50,289 nt of DNA from Bordetella parapertussis (lineage in GTDB: Bacteria > Pseudomonadota > Gammaproteobacteria > Burkholderiales > Burkholderiaceae_C): positions 1 through 50,289 of the forward strand of contig CAMCTC010000028.1 in NCBI GenBank assembly GCA_945878355.1, read 5' to 3'. The notes below the pieces were generated by a model that made no database searches, had not been told where the DNA came from, and saw only the letters and a program-made list of their open reading frames with translations. Positions 33,617 through 41,806 of the stretch are shown here, piece after piece. The position numbers were made by a program, and so were the translations under genes. How positions within the stretch are numbered: the stretch's first letter is position 1; every line of letters begins with the position of its first letter.

Positions 33617-33964
33617 ATGAAGCGCATTGCTGCAACCACGCTGCTGGCCCTGGCCGGCACGCTGATGGGCTGGTCCGCACTGGCCAAGCTGCCAGCGCCC
33701 GGCGACGAGGCCAAGGCCAAAGCCGCTGAAACCGCTGCCAAGACTGCCCACGCCGGCAAGGTCGACGCCTTCAAGCTCTGCCTATCGATGGACAAGGTGG
33801 CTGGCGGCTACCAGGCCAGCGCCAAAAAAGCAGGCAAGCCGGCATCCGCACCGGTTGCCACACCGCCGTGCGCCGACCCAGGACCCTATGTGGCCGCAGG
33901 TGCGGCATCCGCGCCGGCGCCTGCCGCATCGACCGCGGTCAAGACAGCCGTGGCCAAGAAGTAA
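33617..33964 (+). CDS. Small exported protein of the formate dehydrogenase operon
   Basis: A 115-aa protein with a signal peptide (MKRIAATTLLALAGTLMGWS) and an Ala/Lys-rich mature part. It has two cysteines, in FKLCLSMDKVAGGYQASAKK and in TPPCADPGPY. GGAG lies upstream of the ATG. No domain is recognised; similar small proteins accompany formate dehydrogenase genes in Burkholderiales. Its place between the cytochrome subunit and fdhD argues for a role in the periplasmic complex, but the sequence does not say which. Confidence 0.7.
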   Translation: MKRIAATTLLALAGTLMGWSALAKLPAPGDEAKAKAAETAAKTAHAGKVDAFKLCLSMDKVAGGYQASAKKAGKPASAPVATPPCADPGPYVAAGAASAPAPAASTAVKTAVAKK

Positions 33965-33981
33965 GGCTTCACGGCAAGCGC

Positions 33982-34893
33982 ATGCTGGCCGACCCGCTGC
34001 CACCACTGGCCTTTGATGCACCGAGCTGTCCGCAGCCGGTGCCGGGCGCGCCACGGCTGACGGCAGCCCAGGGCGAGTTGCTGCGCGAGATCAGCATCCT
34101 CGACGAGTACGGTGAGCGTCGCAGCATCCACATCCCGGCCGAGCGACCACTGACCGTCTTCGTCGACAAACGCGAACTTGTCACGCTGATGACGCTGGGT
34201 GCCAGCCCCGAGTTGCTGGTGCTGGGATACCTGCTGAACCAGCGGCTGATCACCGAGGTGGCCGAGGTCGAGTCGATCACGGTCGACTGGGAGGTCGGCG
34301 CGGCAGCGGTCAAGACCCACGCTGGCATCGCCGACATCGCCCAGAAAACCGCGCGCCGGGTGGTAACCACCGGCTGTGGCCAGGGCACCGTGTTTGGCGA
34401 CATGATGTCGCAACTGGGCTCGGTGAAGCTGCCCGACGCCAGCCAGGCACGCATACGCCAGACCACCTTGCATGCGCTGCTCGAGCAGATGCGACAGCGC
34501 AACAGCATCCACCGCAAGGCCGGCTCGGTCCACGGCTGCGCCTTGTTCTGCAGTGCCGAACTGCTGATGTTTGTCGAAGACGTGGGTCGCCACAACGCGA
34601 TCGACACCATCGCCGGCTGGATGGGCCTGCACGGCGTGGCCGGCGCCGACAAGACCTTCTACACCACAGGCCGACTGACCAGTGAGATGGTGATGAAATC
34701 GGCCCAGATGGGTGTGCCGATCATCGTCTCGCGCAACGGCGTCACCGCAATGGGCCATGGCCTGGCCGAGCAACTGGGCATGAGCTTGTTCGGCCGCGCA
34801 GCGAACCGGCATTTCCTTTGCTACACCGGTTTCGAGCGCTTTGACTCCGAGCCCGAACCCCAGCGCGCGCCGGTGCGCGTGGTCTCGGGCTGA
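33982..34893 (+). CDS. fdhD: Formate dehydrogenase accessory sulfurtransferase FdhD
   Basis: FdhD (303 aa) carries sulfur from a cysteine desulfurase to the molybdenum cofactor, a step needed for formate dehydrogenase activity. Family blocks are RPLTVFVDKRELVTLMTLGA, VTTGCGQGTVFGDM holding the active-loop cysteine, SVHGCALFC, VEDVGRHNAIDTIAGWM, and TTGRLTSEMVMKSAQMGVPI. E. coli FdhD has CxxC in the loop; here only one cysteine is present at that place. The start at 33982 is chosen where homology begins. It closes the rightward formate dehydrogenase operon. Confidence 0.95.
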   Translation: MLADPLPPLAFDAPSCPQPVPGAPRLTAAQGELLREISILDEYGERRSIHIPAERPLTVFVDKRELVTLMTLGASPELLVLGYLLNQRLITEVAEVESITVDWEVGAAAVKTHAGIADIAQKTARRVVTTGCGQGTVFGDMMSQLGSVKLPDASQARIRQTTLHALLEQMRQRNSIHRKAGSVHGCALFCSAELLMFVEDVGRHNAIDTIAGWMGLHGVAGADKTFYTTGRLTSEMVMKSAQMGVPIIVSRNGVTAMGHGLAEQLGMSLFGRAANRHFLCYTGFERFDSEPEPQRAPVRVVSG

Positions 34894-34936
34894 CCCCTGA
34901 CGAGCAAGGCCGGCCGCCAGCGGCGAAAATACCGGC

Positions 34937-35797
34937 GTGCACCACCTCAACGCCGACCTGCATTGCCACTCCCGTTACTCAGACGGCACGCTCACGCCCA
35001 AAGCCCTGGCCGAGCGAGCTCACGCCAACGGCGTCGCGCTCTGGGCCTTGACCGACCACGACGAGACCAGTGGCCTGGCCGAGGCCGAAGCCACCGCGCA
35101 GTCGCTGGGGCTGGATTTCCTCACCGGGGTCGAGGTGTCGGTGACCTTTGCTGGCGAAACCGTTCACATCGTTGGCCTGGGCTTCGACCCCGATGACCTG
35201 GCGCTGCGCGAGGGCCTGGCCCGGACCCGGGGCGGTCGCCTGAAGCGGGCGCGCGAGATGGCAGACGGATTGGCCCAGGTCGGCGTCGGCGGCGCGTTCG
35301 AAGGTGCGCTGCGCTATGTCAGCAACCCCGACCTGATGTCACGCACCCATTTCGCGCGCTGGCTGGTCGACACTGGCGTCTGTCCCGACACGGGTTCAGT
35401 CTTTCGGCGCTACCTGACCGAGGGCAAACCAGGCTTCGTGCCGCACCGTTGGGCTGGACTGGGCGAAGCAGTGCAATGGATCACCCAGGCAGGCGGCGTC
35501 GCGGTGGTCGCTCACCCTGCGCGCTACAAATTCACGGTCAACGAGGAGTTTGCGCTGTTTTCCGAGTTCAAGGCCCATGGCGGCCAGGGCGTTGAATTGC
35601 TGACCAGCAGCCACGGCCATGCCGACACGGTCAAATACACCGGCATGGCCCAGGAATTCGGCCTGCTCGCCTCGCGCGGCAGCGATTTCCACTCGCCCAA
35701 CGAGAGCCGGATCGATCTGGGCGGCCTGCCCGACCTGCCCGCAGCGGTGTCACCGGTGTGGCAGTCGCTGACGCATCGGGTGCGGCGCGCGGCATGA
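34937..35797 (+). CDS. yciV: PHP-domain phosphoesterase, YciV/RnmC-like
   Basis: A 286-aa metal-dependent phosphoesterase of the PHP family. Metal ligands are in NADLHCHSRYSDGTLTP, TDHDETSGL, GVEVSV, VVAHPARY and the closing GSDFHSP. Relatives hydrolyse 3',5'-nucleoside bisphosphates and trim 5' ends of rRNA. The start is GTG at 34937. It lies 43 bases after fdhD. The YciO-like gene follows 264 bases later, the same neighbourhood as yciV-yciO in other proteobacteria, which supports the naming. Confidence 0.92.
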   Translation: MHHLNADLHCHSRYSDGTLTPKALAERAHANGVALWALTDHDETSGLAEAEATAQSLGLDFLTGVEVSVTFAGETVHIVGLGFDPDDLALREGLARTRGGRLKRAREMADGLAQVGVGGAFEGALRYVSNPDLMSRTHFARWLVDTGVCPDTGSVFRRYLTEGKPGFVPHRWAGLGEAVQWITQAGGVAVVAHPARYKFTVNEEFALFSEFKAHGGQGVELLTSSHGHADTVKYTGMAQEFGLLASRGSDFHSPNESRIDLGGLPDLPAAVSPVWQSLTHRVRRAA

Positions 35798-35810
35798 GCT
35801 GCCACTGAGC

Positions 35811-35880
35811 GCCCCAAGGCCGGCCGACGCCGGCCGCCCCCCGTGGGGATCAAGCAAAGTGGCAAAGCCACATTTGCTTG
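35811..35880. repeat. Intergenic hairpin repeat, three consecutive stems
   Basis: Three stems in a row. GGCCGGC and GCCGGCC (35818-35835) have a 4-base loop. CCCC and GGGG (35839-35848) come next. A long arm pair then runs 35851-35880, where CAAGCAAAGTGGC pairs with GCCACATTTGCTTG except for one extra A. Sequences of this make (GGCCGGC hairpin, CCCC-GGGG, then a GTGGC hairpin) recur between genes in Comamonadaceae as I recall; no second copy was seen in this window. It may also act as a terminator for the PHP gene. Confidence 0.55.
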
Positions 35881-36061
35881 AGAGCATCCCAGGCCCCTGT
35901 CGGCGCCCGGCGTTCGCGGAGAAACGACCGAACTTGGGTCATTCCACAATGCGGAACGTTTTGTTTCTCATGAGCGTGAACGGCTCTCGGCCACTTCGAC
36001 AATGCGTCGGATTCACCGCCGGCGTTAGAGTCAGCGCTTCCCCTGCTAACGGACAACGCGC

Positions 36062-36685
36062 ATGTCGCAGTACTTCGAAGTCCATCCCGACAACCCCCAG
36101 CCGCGGCTGATCAAGCAAGCGGTGCAGTTGCTGCACAGCGGTGGCGTTTGCGCAGTACCGACCGATTCGAGCTATGCGCTGGTCTGCCACCTCGATGACA
36201 AGGTCGCGGCCCAGGCCTTGCGCCGCATCCGTCAGGTCGATGACAAGCACCACCTCACGCTGCTGTGCCGCGATTTGTCTGAACTGGCGAGCTACGCCCA
36301 GGTCGACAACCGCCAGTTCAGGTTGCTCAAGCTCGGCACGCCCGGGCCTTACACCTTCATCCTCGACGCGACCAAGGAAGTGCCACGGCGCCTGTCACAC
36401 CCGTCGCGCCGAACCATCGGCCTACGCGTGCCAGAGCACAAGGTGACGCAAGCGCTGCTCACCGAGTTGGGCCAGCCGCTGCTGGCGACCACCTTGATCG
36501 CGCCGGGCGCGAGCGACCCCCTGAACGACCCCGAAGAGATCCGCGAGCAATTCCAGAAATTACTGGCCGCGGTGATCGATGCTGGCGCCTGCCCGATGCA
36601 GGCCACCACGGTGATCGACCTGACAGGCGAGCAGCCGCTGCTGGTTCGGCAAGGGCGTGGCGATCTGGCCCGGCTGGGCCTGTAG
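36062..36685 (+). CDS. yciO: Sua5/YciO/YrdC-family protein, YciO-like
   Basis: A 207-aa protein with the YrdC nucleotide/RNA-binding fold. Family blocks are GGVCAVPTDSSYALVCHLDD, VDDKHHLTLLCRDLSELASY, LGTPGPYTFILDATKEVPRR and RRTIGLRVPEH. YrdC and Sua5 make threonylcarbamoyl-AMP for tRNA modification; YciO is a close paralogue with weaker or uncertain activity. Motif details and position next to the YciV-like gene favour YciO. It ends in TAG and converges with the Rid gene with 11 bases between. Confidence 0.9.
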   Translation: MSQYFEVHPDNPQPRLIKQAVQLLHSGGVCAVPTDSSYALVCHLDDKVAAQALRRIRQVDDKHHLTLLCRDLSELASYAQVDNRQFRLLKLGTPGPYTFILDATKEVPRRLSHPSRRTIGLRVPEHKVTQALLTELGQPLLATTLIAPGASDPLNDPEEIREQFQKLLAAVIDAGACPMQATTVIDLTGEQPLLVRQGRGDLARLGL

Positions 36686-36696
36686 TCTGCCGCGGG

Positions 36697-37041
36697 CTAC
36701 AGCGCCGCGGTGATGACGATCTCGACCTTCCACTCGGGCCGGGCCAGCGTGGCCTGAACCGTCGCGCGGGTGGGCGTGTGGTTGGCCACCACCCAGGTGT
36801 CCCAAACCTTGTTCATCGCGGGGAACTCGGCGATGTCGGCCAGAAAGATCTGGGCGTGCAGGATGCGGCTCTTGTCGGTGCCGGCCCGGGCCAGCAGCGC
36901 GTCGATGTTGGCCAGCACCTCGCGGGTCTGACCTTCGATGTCGGGCTCCCCCTCCACGGCCACCTGGCCGGCCAAATAGCAAACCCCGTTGTGCACAGCC
37001 ATCTCGGACATGCGGGCGCCGACATCAAATCGCTGGACCAT
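36697..37041 (-). CDS. RidA/YER057c/UK114 family protein
   Basis: A 114-aa Rid-family protein. Blocks are GVCYLAGQVAVEGEPDIEGQ, REVLANIDALLARAGTDKSR and the arginine-bearing TPTRATVQATLARPEWKVEI, where the arginine corresponds to the residue that supports imine hydrolysis in RidA. AAGGAAAT precedes the start. It most resembles the Rid2-7 type subfamilies rather than E. coli RidA. It probably deaminates reactive enamine/imine intermediates; the substrate is not evident. It is five bases downstream of plsY on the same strand. Confidence 0.9.
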   Translation of the reverse strand: MVQRFDVGARMSEMAVHNGVCYLAGQVAVEGEPDIEGQTREVLANIDALLARAGTDKSRILHAQIFLADIAEFPAMNKVWDTWVVANHTPTRATVQATLARPEWKVEIVITAAL

Positions 37042-37046
37042 GATTT

Positions 37047-37748
37047 CTAATTTCCTTTTGAACGGTGGGATGAATTGCTTGAAGCACGGTCGTCGTGCCT
37101 TTGCCGAATCCGCCGCCGACGCTTGCGTTCGGTCGGATCAGCTTTCTCGCCAAGCCTGGATTCCTTGCCGGCGATCAAATTGACCAGGTTGCGCCAATGG
37201 CGCCAGATCAGCAGCAAGCCCATCGCGCTGACCGCCATCGCCAGCATCGGCCGGTCGAAAAACAGCAGCGTGAAGAAAGGCGCCAGCAAGGCTGCAAGCA
37301 CCGAGGCCAAGGACGCGTAGCGAAACAGCGCCGCGACCGCGACCCAGGTCGCCAGCGTGGCCAGGCCTAGCAGTGGCTCGAAAGCCAGCAGCACACCGGC
37401 CGCTGTTGCAACGCCCTTGCCACCTTGAAATCGGAAGAACACCGGGTACAGATGCCCCAGAAAAGCCGAAAAACCTACAAAGGCAATCGTCGTGTCTTCG
37501 AAACCCAGTTTGGCGCCGTAGTGCTGGGCCAGCGCCACCGGCGCGTAGCCCTTGAGCGCGTCAAGCAACAAGGTCAGCACCGCCGCCAACTTGTTGCCCG
37601 AGCGCAGCACATTGGTCGCACCCGGGTTTTTCGACCCATAGCTGCGAGGGTCGGACAGACCCATGACGCGGCTGACGATCACGGCGAACGACAGCGAACC
37701 GACCAGGTAGGCGATCAGAAGGGCGCTGTAGATGTAGACCAAGTCCAT
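37047..37748 (-). CDS. plsY: Glycerol-3-phosphate acyltransferase PlsY
   Basis: Inner-membrane enzyme (233 aa) that transfers acyl groups from acyl-phosphate to glycerol 3-phosphate, the first step of phospholipid synthesis. The three PlsY motifs are visible: LVGSLSFAVIVSR with SYGSKNPGATNVLRSGN, then FLGHLYPVFFRFQGGKGVAT, and a helix-bounded LLIWRHWRNLVNLIAGKESR. The protein ends in a strongly basic tail of about 25 residues (KRRRRIRQRHDD region) longer than usual. The start at 37748 matches the family; an upstream ATG at 37793 lacks homology. Confidence 0.95.
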   Translation of the reverse strand: MDLVYIYSALLIAYLVGSLSFAVIVSRVMGLSDPRSYGSKNPGATNVLRSGNKLAAVLTLLLDALKGYAPVALAQHYGAKLGFEDTTIAFVGFSAFLGHLYPVFFRFQGGKGVATAAGVLLAFEPLLGLATLATWVAVAALFRYASLASVLAALLAPFFTLLFFDRPMLAMAVSAMGLLLIWRHWRNLVNLIAGKESRLGEKADPTERKRRRRIRQRHDDRASSNSSHRSKGN

Positions 37749-37932
37749 GGCAAATTGGCTGGTGGTGAAGTTTGCAATCGTCAGGCGCCGCATCGGTGCC
37801 TGACCTGAACCCTCTGGAGGAACAGTGTAAGCCGCCGCCACGCGCAGCGGCCAGCCGCTATGCTCCTGGTCGGACCATGCCCGGTGGGTGTTGGCCCAAT
37901 TCGCACGAGATCAGCCCGCCGATGAACCGAGG

Positions 37933-38397
37933 ATGAACAAATTGAACGCTGTCCGCCTGATCGCCAGCGCCACGCTGGCCACAACAATCGCCCTGCCCGC
38001 ATTGGCGCAGACCAGCGTCCAGCAAGCCTGGGTGCGCGGCACCGTGGCCGAGCAAAAAGCCACCGGCGCCTTCATGCAGCTGACCTCAACCCAGGGCGGC
38101 AAGCTGCTATCGGTGAGCTCGCCCGCTGCCGGCGTGGTCGAGATCCACCAGATGAAGATGGAAGGCAGCACGATGAAAATGACTGCCATCGCAGCGCTGG
38201 ACCTGCCCGCAGGCAAAGCCGTCGAACTCAAGCCCGGCGGCTACCACGTGATGCTGATGGACCTGAAAGCGCCGCTCAAGGCCGGCGACTCCGTGGCGTT
38301 GACCCTGGTGATCGAAGGCAAGGACGGCAAGAAAGAGACCGTTGCCGTAAAAGCACCCGTCAAAGCGCTGGGCGCGCCGACCGAGCACAAGCACTGA
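37933..38397 (+). CDS. Periplasmic copper chaperone PCu(A)C family
   Basis: A 154-aa periplasmic protein with a signal peptide ending in ALPALAQ. The copper-site residues of the H(M)-x10-M-x21-HxM motif are seen around EIHQMKMEGSTMKM and YHVMLMDLK. It would bind Cu(I) and deliver it to cytochrome oxidase CuA. A GAGG touches the ATG directly, so the ribosome binding site is poorly placed and translation may be weak or leaderless. It is divergent from plsY and convergent with modA. No SCO gene is adjacent. Confidence 0.9.
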   Translation: MNKLNAVRLIASATLATTIALPALAQTSVQQAWVRGTVAEQKATGAFMQLTSTQGGKLLSVSSPAAGVVEIHQMKMEGSTMKMTAIAALDLPAGKAVELKPGGYHVMLMDLKAPLKAGDSVALTLVIEGKDGKKETVAVKAPVKALGAPTEHKH

Positions 38398-38403
38398 GCC
38401 AAG

Positions 38404-39165
38404 TCAAAGGCGGAAGCCATAGGCCTGGATCACCGCCTGGGCTGGTGCGGATTTGAGCCAGGTCAGCAATGCAGTCGCTGCCGGCTTGAACTCGCCGGCC
38501 TTGAGCAGCACGGCGTCCTGCCGGATTTCAGCGTACAGCGATTGCGGCACCCGCCAGTGCGAACCGGTTGCCGGCTTGCCCGGCACCATCACTTGCGACA
38601 GCGCGACAAAACCGAGTTCGGCGTTGCCAGTCGCGACGAACTGGAAGGCTTGGCCTATGCTCTCAGCGGTCACCAACCTGGGCCTGACCGCATCGATCAG
38701 TCCACGCGCCTTGAGCACCTCGATCGCTGCCTGACCATAGGGCGCGAGCTTGGGGTTGGCCAGCGCCAATCGGCTGAACCGGCTTGACGCCAGCACTGCA
38801 CCCTGATCGTCCACCAGGCCAGGCTGTGCACTCCACAGCACCAACTGGCCGATGGCATAGGTGAACGCGCTGCCGGCCACCGCATGGCCTTGCAGCATCA
38901 GCCTCTTCGGCGTTTCGTCGTCGGCAGCGATCAAGACATCGAATGGCGCACCGGCGACGATCTGGCTGTAGAACTTGCCGGTAGACCCCACCGAGACCCG
39001 CAGTTGGTGGCCAGTGGCCGCGGCAAAGCCCTCGGCGATCTTGGCCAAGGGGCCAGCGAAATTGGCTGCGACCGCGACCGACACCTCGCCGGCCAGTGCG
39101 TTGATCGACCCACCGGTCAAGGCCAGGCCGACCAGCAGCCTCAGCATGGCAGTTGCCGTTTTCAT
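38404..39165 (-). CDS. modA: Molybdate-type ABC transporter substrate-binding protein ModA
   Basis: Periplasmic oxyanion receptor (253 aa) with a signal peptide ending SINALAG. Blocks are VSVAVAANFAGPLAKIAEGF, VSVGSTGKFYSQIVAGAPFD and VLIAADDETPKRL, then GFVALSQVMVPGK. The binding-pocket serines (SVGST) and tyrosine region agree with ModA; tungstate binding is an alternative. ModB and ModC are not adjacent, so the permease must be elsewhere. Its nearness to the molybdenum-dependent formate dehydrogenase may reflect shared need, though other genes intervene. Confidence 0.9.
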   Translation of the reverse strand: MKTATAMLRLLVGLALTGGSINALAGEVSVAVAANFAGPLAKIAEGFAAATGHQLRVSVGSTGKFYSQIVAGAPFDVLIAADDETPKRLMLQGHAVAGSAFTYAIGQLVLWSAQPGLVDDQGAVLASSRFSRLALANPKLAPYGQAAIEVLKARGLIDAVRPRLVTAESIGQAFQFVATGNAELGFVALSQVMVPGKPATGSHWRVPQSLYAEIRQDAVLLKAGEFKPAATALLTWLKSAPAQAVIQAYGFRL

Positions 39166-39208
39166 GGGTGAGGTCGCAGCGCCAGGCTTGAGCGACCGGT
39201 CCGGCAAG

Positions 39209-39574
39209 CTACTTGCGCCCGCGCTTGACGAAGGTCTTGGCCGCAGGCTCTGGCGGCGGATGGCCGCCCGGCGGCGCGGTGAACAGTTTGGCCGCGCGGC
39301 CCTTGAGTTCCAGCAACTCGCTGGGCGTGATCGAGTACTTGCGGCCGACCACGTCGACCTCGATCCGGAACTCGACATCCTTGCTGCCGTTGCTCAGGGT
39401 GCCACAGGTGAAGTCGTAGTCCTGGCTCTCGGCGGGGAATCCGCCGACCTCGGGGTCGAAGTCGACATATTTGACATCGCGGATTTCGCCGCTGGCTAGG
39501 TCGAGCACACCGGTGGATTCAATCACCTCCTCGTCCAGTTCGTCGTGAATCGTGATCGGCAGTTTCAAGTCCAT
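39209..39574 (-). CDS. Conserved hypothetical protein
   Basis: A 121-aa soluble protein with no recognised domain. It begins MDLKLPITIHDELDEEVIES and is acidic for the first half, with DVKYVDFDPEVGGFPAESQD in the middle. A basic Pro-rich tail ends in FVKRGRK. The start at 39574 is preferred; the frame is open to 39664 but that part is low-complexity. It is 43 bases downstream of modA's start on the same strand, so the two could form a unit. The function is unknown. Confidence 0.7.
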   Translation of the reverse strand: MDLKLPITIHDELDEEVIESTGVLDLASGEIRDVKYVDFDPEVGGFPAESQDYDFTCGTLSNGSKDVEFRIEVDVVGRKYSITPSELLELKGRAAKLFTAPPGGHPPPEPAAKTFVKRGRK

Positions 39575-39782
39575 CTTGGGTCGCTCAAGCCGCGCAAAGC
39601 GGCGATCGTTCGGGGGGCCGGATGATGCCACAGCCGATACGCGGCTGCGCTGGGCTCGCGCCATTCGGCGAAGCCCGCAAGAACGCAGACCAGCGTCATC
39701 AGCGCAGCGAGGTCACGCCCGGCGACTTCAAGCGGTTCACCCGCGGGGTCAACAACAAGCGGCATTCCTGCGCAGCGCAGCC

Positions 39783-39796
39783 CCCGCGAACGCGGG
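39783..39796. repeat. Small palindromic hairpin, REP-like
   Basis: CCCGCG-AA-CGCGGG forms a tight hairpin in the non-coding stretch 39575-39842. CCCGCGAACGCGGG-type palindromes are common dispersed elements in proteobacteria. No other copy was found in this window. Confidence 0.3.
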
Positions 39797-39842
39797 CCCG
39801 GCCACTCACCCAGGGGTCTGTGCCACCTTGAGGCAGTGCGTG

Positions 39843-40130
39843 ATGCCACCGATACTTTTTGACATGGAACATTCTTCGACCCTCAAGATGCTGCCTTGGG
39901 CAGCAAACCTCGCGACGATCATCACCGTGCTAGGGGCCACCTGGTGGGCCAGCGATCAGCGGCCGCCCAATGGCGATCCTGCCGGGGCAAGGATTGCTGC
40001 GTCCACAGCAGCCCCTCGCGAGCCCAAGGCAAGCCCCGTAATGTGGCCATCACAGGCCGATGTGCAGCAGGCTGAGGGCGTGAAATCTCTGGCCATCAAC
40101 ACCGTGCGCAGATTGCCGCCAAACCCGTGA
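39843..40130 (+). CDS. Possible small single-pass membrane protein
   Basis: A 95-residue frame, or 88 from an internal ATG at 39864. One hydrophobic segment LPWAANLATIITVLGATWWA is followed by a polar, proline-rich tail. The N-in single-helix layout is credible, but there is no known domain and no strong ribosome binding site. It may be a lineage-specific gene or a chance frame. Confidence 0.4.
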   Translation: MPPILFDMEHSSTLKMLPWAANLATIITVLGATWWASDQRPPNGDPAGARIAASTAAPREPKASPVMWPSQADVQQAEGVKSLAINTVRRLPPNP

Positions 40131-40151
40131 GCCGGCTGGCGCCGGCCCAGG

Positions 40152-40640
40152 TCAAATCGCGCAATCAACGGCTTGCGCTTGCAGCAAATCGAGCAGCACC
40201 GCAGGCGCAATCCCCAGCAAGTAACCACGGCGACCGCCGTTGATCAGCATCTGGGGCAATGCCAACACCGATGTTTCGACATACACAGGCATCGGTTTGC
40301 GAACGCCGAACGGCGAGGTCCCGCCAACCTGGTAACCGCTGTGACGTTGCGCCACCTCGGGTTTGCAGGGTTCGACGCTCTTGGCACCGATCGCGCGGGC
40401 CAAATTCTTGGTGCTGACCTGCTTGTCGCCGTGCATCAGCACGATCAGCGGCTCGGCGCGCTCGTTTTGCATCACCAAGGTCTTGACCACCGCATGCTCG
40501 GGCCAGCCCAGAGATCGCGCCGACTCCGCGGTGCCGCCATGCTCGACATAGTCGTAGACATGCTCGGTAAAGCTCACCCCGGCGGCGCGCAGCCGCTGCG
40601 TCGCGGGGGTTTCGCTGACGTGTTTTTCCTTCCTGGCCAT
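40152..40640 (-). CDS. ybaK: Cys-tRNA(Pro)/Cys-tRNA(Cys) deacylase YbaK
   Basis: A 162-aa trans-editing enzyme that removes cysteine from mischarged tRNA(Pro). Family features are LRAAGVSFTEHVYDYVEHGG, VVKTLVMQNERAEPLIVLMH, GDKQVSTKNLARAIGAKSVE with the conserved lysine, and the SGYQVGGTSPFGVRKPMPVY block. The start at 40640 directly follows the stop of the aldo/keto reductase gene, with which it is co-transcribed. Related EbsC proteins share the fold, but the glycine-rich VGGTSPFG motif favours YbaK. Confidence 0.94.
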   Translation of the reverse strand: MARKEKHVSETPATQRLRAAGVSFTEHVYDYVEHGGTAESARSLGWPEHAVVKTLVMQNERAEPLIVLMHGDKQVSTKNLARAIGAKSVEPCKPEVAQRHSGYQVGGTSPFGVRKPMPVYVETSVLALPQMLINGGRRGYLLGIAPAVLLDLLQAQAVDCAI

Positions 40641-40641
40641 T

Positions 40642-41718
40642 TCACTGCGCCGGGTCGCGGATCTCCCAGCGGATGCGGTCGATCGCTGCCAACAGTTCAG
40701 GCGACAGCGTCGTGCCCCAGGCGTCGATGTCGTCATCGAGCTGGGCCCGAGTGGTCACGCCGATGATGGTGCTCGCCACGCGCCAGCTGGTGTAGCAAAA
40801 AGCCAGCGCCAGCCGGGTCGGCGTCAGGCCGTGCTCGCGCGCCAGCGTGTTGTAGCGCCGCGCCGCGACCAAGGTGTCGGCCCTGCCCCAACGCTGCTTG
40901 CGCATGCTCTCGAAGCGAGAAAGCCGACCCAAGGCGGGCTGTGCCGGATCGAAGCCCGGTGCATCGTACTTGCCGGTCAGCGCGCCGAAGGCCAGCGGGC
41001 TGTACGCCAGCAGCGAGACACCGGTGCGCAGCAAGCTCTCGTCCAGCCCGTTGTCGACCACTCGGTTGACCAGCGCGTAGGGGTTTTGGACCGACACCAC
41101 CTTCGGCAGGCCGTGCAGTTCGGCCTGGTGAACGAACTCGCCCAGACCCCATGGGGTCTCGTTCGACAGCCCGATGTGACGCACTTTGCCGGCCTTGACC
41201 AGCGTGGCCAGCGCCTCGAGCTGGACCCGGATCGACGTGAACTCGCGATCCTTGGCGGGATCGAGGTAGACCACGCCGAAAGCCGGCGCATTGCGGTTCG
41301 GCCAGTGGATCTGGTAGAGGTCGATGACATCGGTCTGCAGGCGCTTGAGGCTGTCGTTGCAGGCCTGGACGATGTCGGCCGCCGTCAGGTTGTCGGCGCC
41401 GTTGCGAACCCAATCCATGCCCCGTGCCGGCCCAGCCACTTTGCTGGCGAGCACGATGCGCTCACGCATGCCCGGTCGCGCAGCCAGCCAATGGCCGATG
41501 ATGGTCTCGGTCAAGCCATAGGTCTCACGCCGTCCCGGCACCGAATACATCTCGGCGGTGTCGATGAAGTTGATGCCGCGCGCCACCGCGTGGTCGAGCA
41601 ACTCGAAAGCACCGGCTTGGTCGACCTGCTCGCCGAAAGTCATCGTGCCCAGGCAGATGCGGGTCACCCGCAGGTCGCTGTGGCCGAGAAGGGTGGTCGG
41701 TATCGTGGATGGAGTCAT
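40642..41718 (-). CDS. tas: Aldo/keto reductase, Tas-like
   Basis: NADPH-dependent oxidoreductase of 358 aa with the (alpha/beta)8 barrel. The catalytic tetrad can be read as Asp and Tyr in INFIDTAEMYSVP, Lys in VLASKVAGPARG and His in LYQIHWPNRN. The NADP-binding end is LAFCYTSWRVASTIIGVTTR. The long insertion between barrel strands and the motif CLGTMTFGEQ are close to E. coli Tas. The physiological substrate is unknown. The start at 41718 is the first ATG where homology begins; the longer frame overlaps repetitive DNA. Confidence 0.92.
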   Translation of the reverse strand: MTPSTIPTTLLGHSDLRVTRICLGTMTFGEQVDQAGAFELLDHAVARGINFIDTAEMYSVPGRRETYGLTETIIGHWLAARPGMRERIVLASKVAGPARGMDWVRNGADNLTAADIVQACNDSLKRLQTDVIDLYQIHWPNRNAPAFGVVYLDPAKDREFTSIRVQLEALATLVKAGKVRHIGLSNETPWGLGEFVHQAELHGLPKVVSVQNPYALVNRVVDNGLDESLLRTGVSLLAYSPLAFGALTGKYDAPGFDPAQPALGRLSRFESMRKQRWGRADTLVAARRYNTLAREHGLTPTRLALAFCYTSWRVASTIIGVTTRAQLDDDIDAWGTTLSPELLAAIDRIRWEIRDPAQ

Positions 41719-41806
41719 GCGGCGCTGCCTCGGCAAAAAACCGCCAGTGTGCCGCAGCAGGGCACTACCGGGCCGGCGCCAGGGTGAATAGAGGCTCGTT
41801 TGAGGG

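Noticed and set aside
35859..36110. An 83-codon plus-strand frame between the PHP and yciO genes
   Set aside because: It begins inside the hairpin repeat, overlaps the yciO start and has no domain or ribosome binding site.
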